Both the position numbers and the translations under genes were made by a program. Under the pieces are notes generated by a model. The model was not told where the DNA came from. It searched no databases and saw nothing but the letters and a program-made list of their open reading frames with translations. From Litsea cubeba (lineage: Eukaryota; Streptophyta; Magnoliopsida; Laurales; Lauraceae), in NCBI GenBank assembly GCA_012931725.1, contig CM022944.1:18975979-19039978 (forward strand): DNA of 64,000 nucleotides. Reading direction: 5' to 3'. This document shows positions 1-10,027 of this stretch, one piece after another; the stretch's first letter is position 1; every line of letters starts with the position of its first letter.

Positions 1-835
1 TTACCTGAATAATACCTCAATTATGCTACCACCAGAAGCAAGTATCCCACTTAGTAGTCTAGGCAGTAAGGTTTTGTATGATAAAAAAAATATCATATAG
101 CATCATATAATGACATATTACCATTGAGCACTAGACTATGTGACAGACCCACCTACATTAGCTAAGTGTCTGACTCAAAACATATATGGTGAACAAACAA
201 TTTGAACTAAATGCAGGGAACATTCATATGCTTACAATCTTGCAGGCTTGATCCAATAATTGCCCCTACATTTAAATTTAAAATACACAGTATTACCGAA
301 TTCAGCAATTTCTTCATTGTTTTAAAAAAAAATTTGCCAGCCAACTAAGTGGACTCCACCAACCCAATTGCATCTCAATCACTTCCAACCTCAAATCTCA
401 AATGTTGCAATCCAAGTATGTATAAAAGTGCATGTGTGTGTGGGTATATTTGATCCAAATGTTGTGACAACGAACAGCTTCCACCACAAAGAACTATCAA
501 AAGAACCAAGACAAGTTAAGTTCTCCATAAGGATGTGAGTTATAATACAAATTTGCATTCCCTTATTCCTAAAACCAGCCTCATAATCATAATTCGTGGG
601 CCAAAAATGGGATAAATCTGAAAAAAAATCGATGCCGCATTACAACAACAAAAGTTTAATAAAAACCCTCAAAGGACACAAAATTCATCTCTCTTCTCTC
701 TCTCTCTCTCTCCAAACCCTAAAAACTACATTATAATCTTATCTATGCATGATAGCATTTCCATCTCCCTACCAACTATTATTAAGATTCCAAAAATCAA
801 ACTATCAAAACAAAATTATAAGAGAATTTGAAATT
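1..835. other. Non-coding flank downstream of the CcmE gene
   Basis: AT-rich DNA with no open frame that resembles a protein. It contains a short CT-rich microsatellite near 693-712. The part next to position 836 is the likely 3' untranslated region of the minus-strand CcmE gene. A long plus-strand open frame starting at 749 is the shadow of CcmE and is not a gene. Confidence 0.6.
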
Positions 836-1585
836 TTACCCCAAGCTGACCCCAGTTCTCTTCTCTCCATCCTGCCCTTCAGCCTCTGCTTTGATCTTTG
901 CCTTATTCTTCTCGATCGCCACCGCGACTTCCTTGGGCATATACTTCTCATCATGCTTAGCAAGCACCTCATTCGCCTTGAAGTAGCAGCTCCCGCTCCT
1001 CGCCTTCTCCGTGATGGCCGCCTTCCCCGCAACAGATGGGCGCCTTGCCTCATCGTCGGGGAAGGGGGTCAAAAGGCCGTCGACGACGACGGAGTGGCCT
1101 TCCCGGAAAAGATCGGGGAGCATGCCCTCGTATCGGACGAGGACGTCGGTGAGGAGATCGGTGACGACGAACTCCATCTCCTTGGAGGTGGAGGGGTGGG
1201 AGAGGCTGCCCTCAAGGACGAGGCCGCCGAGGCGGAAGCGGCGCTTGTCGGGGTTTTCGGAGAACTTCTGGAGGGCGTCAGTGGGGGTGATGTAGAAGAC
1301 CATCTGGTCTTGGAAGGTGCTGAGGACGACGACGAGGAATCCGGCGACGCAGGCGAAGGAGAGGCCGTAGCGCCAGAGGCGGCGGTTGTGGATCTGGCGG
1401 GCGCGGGCGCCGATATCGACGGAGCGGCCGTGGGGACGGCGGAGGGTGGAGAGGTGGCGGAGGAGGAAGGAGGGTGGGGATTGGAGGATGGGGGAGGAGG
1501 GGATTGGAGAGGAGAGATGGGGGAGGAGGGTTTGGTGGAGATGAGATCTGAGGAGGGAGTATGAAAACCTAATTGAAGAAGACAT
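836..1585 (-). CDS. CCME: Mitochondrial cytochrome c maturation haem chaperone CcmE
   Basis: 249 aa in one uninterrupted exon. CcmE binds haem covalently and passes it to apocytochrome c in the System I (Ccm) pathway at the mitochondrial inner membrane, facing the intermembrane space. Seen here: a Ser/Arg/His-rich N-terminus of about 65 residues without acidic patches, as expected of a mitochondrial presequence; one membrane segment at about 74-90 (LSFACVAGFLVVVLSTF); then the beta-barrel domain with FYITPTDALQKF, FRLGGLVLEGS, VTDLLTDVLVRYEG and LPDLFREGHSVVVDG; and the haem-binding HxxxY motif as H211-DEK-Y215 in LAKHDEKYMPKEV. After it comes a charged, helical tail. Length is close to that of other plant CcmE proteins. 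The start is the first Met of the presequence. The coding part is much richer in G+C than its surroundings. Family assignment is firm; import to mitochondria is inferred. Confidence 0.93.
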   Translation of the reverse strand: MSSSIRFSYSLLRSHLHQTLLPHLSSPIPSSPILQSPPSFLLRHLSTLRRPHGRSVDIGARARQIHNRRLWRYGLSFACVAGFLVVVLSTFQDQMVFYITPTDALQKFSENPDKRRFRLGGLVLEGSLSHPSTSKEMEFVVTDLLTDVLVRYEGMLPDLFREGHSVVVDGLLTPFPDDEARRPSVAGKAAITEKARSGSCYFKANEVLAKHDEKYMPKEVAVAIEKNKAKIKAEAEGQDGEKRTGVSLG

Positions 1586-1792
1586 TGAATGAAGACTTGA
1601 TTTGATTTGATAGGAATATGAGAGAGAACAAGAGCAGAGAGCAGGAGGATTGTTTTCTTCTGTTTTTGCTCCTTCGGAGGCTGAAAGAGAGAAAATAAAG
1701 TAGACGCCTGAGAAGAAAGAGAAGACGAACGTTCTTTCCTGGAAGAAGGGGCTAGTGGGGAGTAGGCACAGATAACGACTGAGTTCTCCTTT
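1586..1792 (-). promoter_or_regulatory. 5' UTR and proximal promoter region of CcmE
   Basis: About 200 bp between the CcmE start codon and an upstream MITE. It is purine-rich on the plus strand (pyrimidine-rich on the sense strand), as plant 5' leaders often are. I see no clear TATA box, so no exact promoter element is claimed. Confidence 0.35.
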
Positions 1793-2105
1793 GGCTGTTT
1801 TTACTAGAGTTCATGGAATTCGTGTCCAGCCATTTTATGGGAATTTCAAATACTGAAATTTGAAATGTTATTAAATTTTAGTTTTTAAGAATTTCTATGT
1901 TAAGTGAGATTTTCAAATCCTCCTTATTAAAGTGGCTTTTCAAATGCTGGGTTTTTTGGAATTTCAAATGTCTAGGAATTATGTGAGAATTCTAATAATG
2001 AAACACAGAATTCCTGATAGGAATTCTGAATTCCCAGACAGCCTGAATTCCTAATTCCCAGACAACTTCAATTCCTGTCAGGAATTCTAGTAAAGAAACG
2101 GAGCC
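1793..2105. mobile_element. MITE-like element with short terminal inverted repeats
   Basis: The left end reads GGCTGTTTTTACTAGAGTTC and the reverse complement of the right end reads GGCTCCGTTTCTTTACTAGA, giving imperfect terminal inverted repeats. The interior has repeated AATTCC/GGAATT palindromes (for example near 2005-2090). There is no coding capacity. Flanking triplets are TTT and TTA, so a 3-bp target duplication (PIF/Harbinger style) is possible but not proven. It lies about 210 bp upstream of the CcmE start codon. Confidence 0.5.
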
Positions 2106-4270
2106 TTATAGTCATTTTCACATCTTCACGTGTGAATTGTAGTGAAAATACTCTAGGGCTCTAGAACTTTTTGCTCTTTAAAAAAAGTCTATGATGGATT
2201 TAGACAGGAAATTTGATCCCTGGGTGTTTTGGACATTAAAAAAGAGGGTTAAAGGTTTAGATCATGATTTTAGTGCCCCATATGAATAGCTTGTGTAAAA
2301 TCAGTAGGCACATCCAATGGTTTATGGTTTTTTACAAATTTCATGATATGCATGATGAATCAAGGCATCAAAGCATCAAATTTGGTCTCATAGATATTCT
2401 GGACCTTCTAAAGAGGATAAATGGTTGGGATCGTGAAATTAGTGCCCATAGAAATCTAGAATGACAAGTTTTAGAGTCTATTATATTTTAGAAATACTTC
2501 ACAATCCAGGATGCATTAACCGTTGAAACTTAACTCTTTGGCCTGTTTTTACCCTTTTTGAAGTTATCCAACGGTTTGGATCTTGATTTAAGAAACCATA
2601 AAATTTTAAATAAAAAAAAGGGCACCCATTTTTTTCCATCGGAGTTATTCTATTACTACTAATCTATGCAATGGTATACCATCTCTTCACATATAAATTT
2701 TTTATCCAAAATCATCTGATTTTCACACCTCCATTTACACATGTGATGCATAAAACTGACACAAATGAACATAAGATCTGTAAGTGAAGCATGAAGGCCC
2801 ATTTGCATATGTAAATGATGTAAACAAACAACGAGCCCAAGGACAATATGTCCATGTTTCAAAACATGAATTGTTCTGCATTTTATATATTTAACTTACA
2901 CTTGTTCTATGATGAGAACTACTCTGATTGCAATGAAATTTGGCGCAAGCGATAGTATGGCTGAGAGAATGTTATTTAAGTGGTTTAGATGTAAGGTAGG
3001 CCCAGTATTGATTCAATGTCCACAAAAAGAGAAGCGCAGCTGATCATATTTTTTACAAATATTTTACAAATATTTTACAAATATAAGAAAAGGTCTTACA
3101 ATAGACCCAATTTTATTGAAGACCATAGAACCATCAGAAACAAACAAAGCAGAAGAATGAGAAGAACGAGCAAATTATTATATTTTTTATGAATGGGGAA
3201 GATGCTTCCCTCCTTACAAGTTACAATGGTGTATTGCTTCCCTCCTTACAAGTTATGTAAAAATGTTAAAGCTAAACCACAACCAAAATCAGTATACAGT
3301 ATACAAATGCTTGAAAATTTGCAAGATCAAACACTGTTGCTTATGCATTCCTCTTCCAATTCTCTTTCTTCTATTTCCTTATCTATATAAAGAGCGTAAT
3401 AATTGAAGCTTAGCATTATCCAAGTAATCATGCATGTCATGCTTCAAGTCCTTGTTTTGGCCCCAGAAAGAAAGTTCTGCACTAGACAGCGTAACTAGAT
3501 TAGCAGAACAGTAAATGATATTGAAAGAAACAAATGACACATGCAGATTTAATTAAACTGAGGTATTGAGACCAAGAAGATTGCTGTGAACAGCAACGGC
3601 CAAAAGGCATTCTTGCATTCTGTGAAAGAGTTCTAAGGGATGGCAGAGAAAATGGTCTAAACTTTTTCAAACAAATATACGAAAAGCTCAGCATGAGAAT
3701 TTGTACATTTTGCATGTATGGGGGCCAATGATTCAGCAGTCCATACTGTTGACATGTGGAGCACATCATGCATGACCGAACGGAACTCCCAAATGGGTGA
3801 ATCCAAAGCTGACAATTGGTTGGTGGCCAAGAGATAGATGGTAAACAAAACGAAAATTATCCAGTTTCATCAGGAGAAAAAGGTCAGAGCTCAATTGGAT
3901 AGGATTTTCATCCCAGGAAAGAATTTCCGAACAATATCCATTCGAAGATGGTCATGACATCAATGGTTTGGTTTATATCACCTCATGTGTGCAAAGTGGA
4001 AAGAACTGGTTTATAAAACCTGTAGCCTGAAAACAAATACAAAGGCCACACCTTATATACATACAAGAGCAATGCAAGCGATAGAACATAATTCCAGCAC
4101 TAAATTGCATATAATCCTGGGTTGTAATAGATCCTGCAAGCAACCAATATGCTCCTACTGAGAAAGGACAAGTTTAACTTCTGCATGAAATAAGTGAAAG
4201 AACCCAAAAGAAATAAGTGCTAATGCAGTACTTTGTACTCACAGTAAGGCATTAAAAAAAGTTGACCTGC
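2106..4270. other. Intergenic DNA between CcmE and makorin
   Basis: No open frame here resembles a known protein. A short 11-bp unit (TTTTACAAATA) is repeated about three times near 3050-3082. The right-hand end, next to 4271, should hold the 3' UTR of the minus-strand makorin gene. Confidence 0.55.
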
Positions 4271-6586
4271 CTACCGATTCAACCTGGAACGAAAATCTGA
4301 AAATCTGGAAAAACCACAAACTTGTTAACTGTAAGTAAAAATACAAGTGAAGAATGCAGCTTCAGCCAGATGATACAATTGGTACAAGAACAAAAAGTGG
4401 TTGAACAGTATGAAATAAAACGGCAAACCTATTATCTTTAGCTATCATGGTGCTTCCATCCTCAGTGCCAAGTTGCCGGAGAACCACTTCTTCTAGGCGA
4501 CCATCAGGGTATGCATGCTGAAATAACAAAAAGACAAAAATAGTTTAAATCCCATATCATAAATTGGAAATCTTACTACAATCAACTAAAGCATACAAAA
4601 GGCAGCCTCTACATGTTGGAGTTGTTGGTAGCCAAAAATAATGAGTTGGTAGTCAGATCAAATAATGGTAACACATGTATTGACATATGTATGTCGGGAA
4701 TAGATCAAATTCTCACTCTTTCTGTCACATGTTAGGGACTTAGGGTACAAGGAGAAAGACATATTTTATCATCACCATCTCCTCCTCATCATCATCAAAG
4801 TCTTGTCCCAACTATGGTCTCCTACAATCCATATATAAACATGGATTTCAGTCTCCTACAAGAGTCCTGCACTGGAGCCGTGAAGGATTTTCAGTCCCCG
4901 CCAATAATTCAAGGGGTCTGCTTTGTGGACGACAGGGATGGTAAATCCCACGCCACCCTTGTGTAAGACTCACATAGGTGAAAACTCCGCTATAAAACAT
5001 TTCTAGCAAAACGGGCAAAGTCTTTACAATTTGTTGCCCAAGTGAGATGTCTTTGCACTTGGCTTTACTGTTGAAAGAGAGGAGAATTTGTTCCAAAACA
5101 TTTTGCTATTATTTTCCAACCAAATTGACCAGCCACAAAATATTTCATCCACCTGTAATGGCTTAAGTCCAGAACGCAACAAAAGCAGCTAGTGACTGAG
5201 GGGAACACCACTGTTACGGAAAGATGTGTAAGAATAACTCCTAAACCACCCTTGAATAGTGGCAATCTACAAAGAGATGATTAACATTTGCATTCCTTGG
5301 GACAAAATATGGCCATTAATAATAATGTTTTTATGGCCATTAATCATAATGTGCTTTGCGCTTTACAAATGATCTAGAATGATGATATTGGGCCTTGCAT
5401 GCCCCCCAAATATTTTATACACACAAGAACAGCCCTGGAGAGACGATTTTGAAGGGGCAAACAAACACTTGTATTTAAAAGCCAGCGTATTTGAAGAGGC
5501 AAGAAAATACTTGTATTTAAAAGCAAACACTTGTATTTAGAAGTCCTATTACATGGCCTTATACCTGACTCATGTTAATCATCCACATTGTCTGGCTTTT
5601 TGCCAGTTCAAAGTGTTAGCAAGGTGTCCATGGTAGATATGCTTAGATGGAGGGGTCTCACCTATGGTATTCAGAGTTACTTTTTGAAAAAAGTGTGGCC
5701 TAGCACGGTGCATTCCAGGTTCTTTGAAAGATGAAGCAGTCACCTAGAGGACAATGGACACAGTGCTTTGGAGGCCTAATCCTTTTGCTTTTATTTGATC
5801 TAGTGGGAATGAAAGGAATGACATAATTTTCAAAGATTCGACATAACCTGCGGAGGACACTGTGACCATGGTGAATATGAGAATTGGAAAATGGGCACTA
5901 ACAAGGAGGGAGTTTGATAACTTAAATTTAGACAAGAAGAGGCTTGTATGGGTTGTAGACCCTTAAAAGCGAGAAAATTGGAAAATTGGTCTCCTCAAAT
6001 TGATGAATCTCAATGTAGCAGCTAGAGGCAAGCTAGGCCCAATGGCGGCATTCTATTGAAAGAATAAAGGTCAAATATTAATTATCCTCTCAAAATCCCT
6101 TGGTGTTAAAGATTTTAACAAAGCCATGAATCTATCAGTTTTGGAAGCATTGAGGTTCTACTTGCTATTGTTATATGATCCCTCAATCACAGAAAGTGAC
6201 TCCAACAAAATTTCTTGGCTTTGCAGTAGGTTGGAGGTTCTTGGAAAATTGAAATACATATTTTATCTTAATGAGAGAAATCATTGTCTTCTTTTATTCA
6301 GGTGGAATTTCGGCACATGGGCCATTCAGCAAATGATGTGGAGGATATGTTGGCAAAGCAAAGGGCAAATTGGAACGATTCCTTTTATGTTTATATCTTG
6401 CTCGTGTTTTTCCCCTTTTCTGTAGGGCAACATATAGTTTGTTTCCTTTATTTTTGATGAGTATGGGCAGATATAATGCTCCAAGACCTCTGTCCTTAAC
6501 TTCTTCCGTAAGCATTTCATATTTATTGAGTTTGTACTCCTTTCCTCTTTCGAATACAATTTATCAATTACCTACCAGGAGGGAGG

Positions 6587-6675
<89 letters not shown>

Positions 6676-9600
6676 CTCCACTAATAAAACTGAGGAATTA
6701 AAACTATAATGAATTTCTAACTTCCGACTCCACTAATAAAACTGAGGAATTAAAACTATAATGAATTTCTAACTTCCACAAAACTCCTTTTCCGAGGTAT
6801 TTAAAAACCGTAGAGTTTGTTGATGTGGCAATTTCATCTTTCCAAGGAAATTGCCTGTACATAAACATGCCCTAAAAGTCATCAGTTTACCTTTATGAAA
6901 AGGAACTATTTTAACATTTTCCTTTCAGAAAGAGAACTATTTAAAGTTCAAAATAGATTGAACAAAGAATGAACAAGAAGACACCCGGCTAATTCAAATC
7001 AAACTGAGTTTTAAAACACAGTACGTTGACATAATATATCGAGGAATGTCAATATCAGCATTGCATAATCTTCAAACTTCACCATGGTGCGGTTGAGCAT
7101 ATATTCTGTTTCCCTCATTAGTGCATACAATCAGGTTTTCACAAGGTCAACGAGGGAACCTAAGCAACAAGGAGAACAGAACAACTATCGGACATAAATG
7201 GAGGTTTTGAGAAAAACCTTGTCTAACATCTAGCAAAAGTACAACTAGAAGAAATTAGTTAGAAGACAAAAATACCTTGTAGAAACAACTACTTCCAAAG
7301 GGGCATGTCCCATTTCCAAAGTCAAAGTACCTGCAGTCAATAGAACTGCCAAATGAAGAAATTAGTCCCAAAAAATGTAACAAATTCAGCTTGGCAATAA
7401 TCAGGCCTCACCCAAAGAAATGCTACTGACTGCTTCTCCATATAAATGTTCATGAATTTCAAACATTACTAAAATAAGACAAGCTTCATGAATCCAAGAG
7501 CTATGCCGACAGGTATAAACAAAGGTTTTAGTCTTTTAGTGATGTTGACTGCATTTCTTTTTCTTTTTTTAAGAACTACTAGGACTTTCAAGTAACATGA
7601 CTAAACATAATGGTCATTTGACTAACATAATGGTTTGTTACCAATAGGCTTTATCAGTTCCTTTAATAATAATAACAATAGAAAAAATGATAATAATAGT
7701 AACAATAATAAGATTTTCCTATAAGATGCTTCTGTTACAGAAACCGCCCACAAGTCAAGAAAAAAGATCACATTGGCCTTTCTTTTCGTTTCTTTTTTTT
7801 TTTTCCTGGAAGCCCTTTACTTTTCAGACGGAGCAAGGATGTTGTGTTACAGACTTACAGTATTGTTGAAAGATATTATTGCTTGAGATAGCCCCAGTTT
7901 CTAGATTCTCGACTTCAGCTATGCTAAATACTTAAGCAACTTTCACACTTGGCGCTCAGGCCAAGTGAGCGCCAAGTGTTATAATACTTAGTAGCACTAC
8001 ACTAGATAACTTGAGCTTGTTTATCACAGTAAACCTAATTGTAGCGATGTCTATAAACAAAAAAAGTTCCCTAAACATATCCTAAGTCCATCACATCAAC
8101 AAATTAGTAAAAATATCAAACAAAACACAAACACCTCAGCTAAAGTAAATGAAAAGAGCAGAAAAGAGATCCAGTTGTAAAAGAAAGAATCCAAGAATGA
8201 ACATCACAATACCTGAGTTTGGCTTTATAACTATCAACTATCTCCTGCTTTTCCTCCTTTGTGGAATACCAATTGATACTTGGGATAACATAGTATGAGA
8301 CTTTGCGACATATTGGGCAGGCTCTCAATGCACTGTTGACATCCATGCCAGAGGATGGAGAATTACTGCGCCAATTCCGGATACATGATATACAGAATGG
8401 ATGATCGCATTCTGATAGTAACCCAAACTTCCGTTCAGCAGGTGTGGCTTTTGAAAGCACTCGATCCAAGCATACACTGCATTCTAGCTCTTGACTATGT
8501 CTCAATGCTTCAAGTCGTTCTTTATTTTTCAGGCACTGCTTTATATGCTCATCTCTTTCATCAGACCTATATGGATGCAAACAGTGCTTTCCACAGGTAG
8601 AGCATAAGTCCCAATGGATATGAAGGCATTTTTCCACATGTGGACACTCAGTAGCAGCAGCAAATGTGCAAATAGGTCGGCCGGCTGGCCCCACAAATGT
8701 AGAATCGCCACTCCTCTCATCATCTGAAATAGTACGATATCCAGAATCTTGACACCATGCTGGGTTATCATGAGGGGAAAATGGCACACTTAAAGCTGAA
8801 AGCTCTGAAGAAATGCTTGAGACTAGTGTGCTTTCATAACTCAGAGCAATTTGAGGAGGATGAGAGACTAGAACAGGATCTGGAGTCAGATTAACATGAG
8901 AATTTGACGATGACGATGACAAGAGAGAAGCCTGTAGATGAGAAGCTTTAACATGGTCATACCCGCAACAACTGCCATAAGAACATATGCCTTCCTGAGA
9001 GAAGGTGGATGCCTGTAACCACAATTGGCAAGCAGCAGTAAAGAGAGCGGACAACACAAATCCTAAGCACCTGACAACATGTAACAGAACCAGTAGAAAA
9101 TAATTTATAATTCGTACATTGTTTGTTTGATCTTTCCAACCATGTGAAAATTCGCAGTGCTCCCCTTTCAAACATGCTCCATGGACAAAGAACTTGCAAA
9201 GAACCCTTCAGAAACAATCAAAGGTACATCATGAGGATATGAGAACCACAAAGGCAAATATAGGCTACACTTTTATATGAGAACCACATCATGAGGATAT
9301 GAGATCTTTCAAAACATGCTCCATTGGCAAAAATTGAGGTCAGGAAAACCACACGCTCACACAGAAGTGCATATACCGATGTACATGAAAAAGGAGTTTA
9401 TAGGCTTCTACATGAGAATTCACTATCATCATTAGAGCTTTATGACATCAATGTAAGACCAGCTTAAAGAGTTATATTGAGCAAAGAATTATTTACAACT
9501 AGGAATAAAATCAAGCATCTCAGGCTACATGCATTTTTGCTTGCTTCTTTATTTTCTTTACGATTATGGATGCCCCTTTACTCGCCTTCTTTGTTTTGTA

Positions 9601-10027
9601 CCTAGGGCCATGCCAACCATGGGGGAGGGTAGGGGATGGAAAGATCTCAATGAGACCTATGGGTGTGCAAAATATCAACCCACTTGGATCACTTTTTCCT
9701 TTTTAGATTTCGATCCAACGGTGAGTGCGGTTGGATGATATCAAATTTGGGCTCGTGGCAATTCATGGGGGTAGCATGTGCGAGGGGGTTACTTGATCAT
9801 AGTTGGCCCAAGAAATGGGGCAGACGCCGCAGACCTCATATAAGAATTGTGCAGACGGTTTCATTTGAATATTTCTTGGAACATTTGAACAGAGGATTGA
9901 AACTTGAAACCATAAGCATAAAATGGATTTGAAAACCCTATCGGATAGATTATATAAATACGTTCTGCAAACAAGCTAAAAAGAAGCAAAACACGAGTTG
10001 GGGGAATTGAAATTACCTGTTTGTCAT
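4271..10027 (-). CDS. MKRN: Makorin-type E3 ubiquitin ligase (CCCH zinc fingers plus RING), six coding exons
   Basis: Splicing with GT-AG junctions gives exons 10017-10027 (ATG plus 8 nt), 9118-9205, 8213-9012, 7276-7345, 4429-4517 and 4271-4304, coding for 363 aa ending in TAG. The phases fit at every junction. Domains: CCCH finger 1 C7-C15-C21-H25; a second CCCH at 35-53 in which the first Cys is Ser35 (C43, C49 and H53 remain); finger 3 C148-C156-C162-H166; makorin Cys-His motif at about 170-193; C3HC4 RING with C211, C214, C235, H237, C240, C243, C265 and C268; finger 4 C304-C314-C320-H324. This order is the makorin signature. Makorins transfer ubiquitin through the RING domain and bind RNA through the CCCH fingers; the substrate is unknown here. 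Introns are 811, 105, 867, 2758 and 124 bp. The fourth is swollen by repeats. Transcript ends are not defined. Confidence 0.9.
4518..5590. other. Left part of makorin intron 4, non-coding
   Basis: Within the 2.76-kb intron (4518-7275). It holds an ATC-rich stretch followed by AAAGTCTTGTCCCAACTATG near 4767-4817, a tail that recurs elsewhere in the window. I could not assign the GC-richer block around 4860-4990. Confidence 0.5.
5740..6420 (+). pseudogene. LINE relic: zinc-knuckle end and RNase H domain, antisense inside makorin intron 4
   Basis: The plus-strand translation, with several stops and frame changes, gives SGNERNDIIFKDS, the usual end of the zf-RVT region of plant L1 elements. It is followed by a decayed RNase H (RVT_3) domain: AARGKLGP near 6020, KGQILIILSKSLGVKD near 6066-6113, the acidic positions LEAL (about 6138) and ESDS (about 6192), and HSANDVEDMLAKQ near 6324. 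The first catalytic Asp appears lost. Order and spacing fit the C-terminus of a plant L1 ORF2 with an RNase H domain. It is dead, and antisense to the host gene. Confidence 0.65.
6591..6672. repeat. (GA)n microsatellite, about 82 bp
   Basis: Uninterrupted GA dinucleotides, preceded by GGGA repeats at 6579-6592. It lies in makorin intron 4, just downstream of the LINE relic. Confidence 0.95.
6674..6777. repeat. Perfect tandem duplication of a 52-bp unit
   Basis: Two identical adjacent copies (6674-6725 and 6726-6777) beginning GACTCCACTAATAAAACTGA. They directly follow the GA microsatellite in makorin intron 4. No differences are seen between the copies. Confidence 0.95.
7945..7979. repeat. 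Perfect 14-bp inverted repeat with 7-nt loop
   Basis: The arms ACACTTGGCGCTCA and TGAGCGCCAAGTGT are exact reverse complements separated by GGCCAAG. It lies in makorin intron 3 (7346-8212) and is GC-rich in an AT-rich setting. Confidence 0.8.

Noticed and set aside
749..1564. 271-codon plus-strand open frame
   Set aside because: It is the complementary shadow of the GC-rich CcmE coding exon, and its translation has no family motif.
6370..6684. 104-codon plus-strand open frame ending in Arg-Glu repeats
   Set aside because: It runs from LINE 3' sequence into the GA microsatellite; not a gene.
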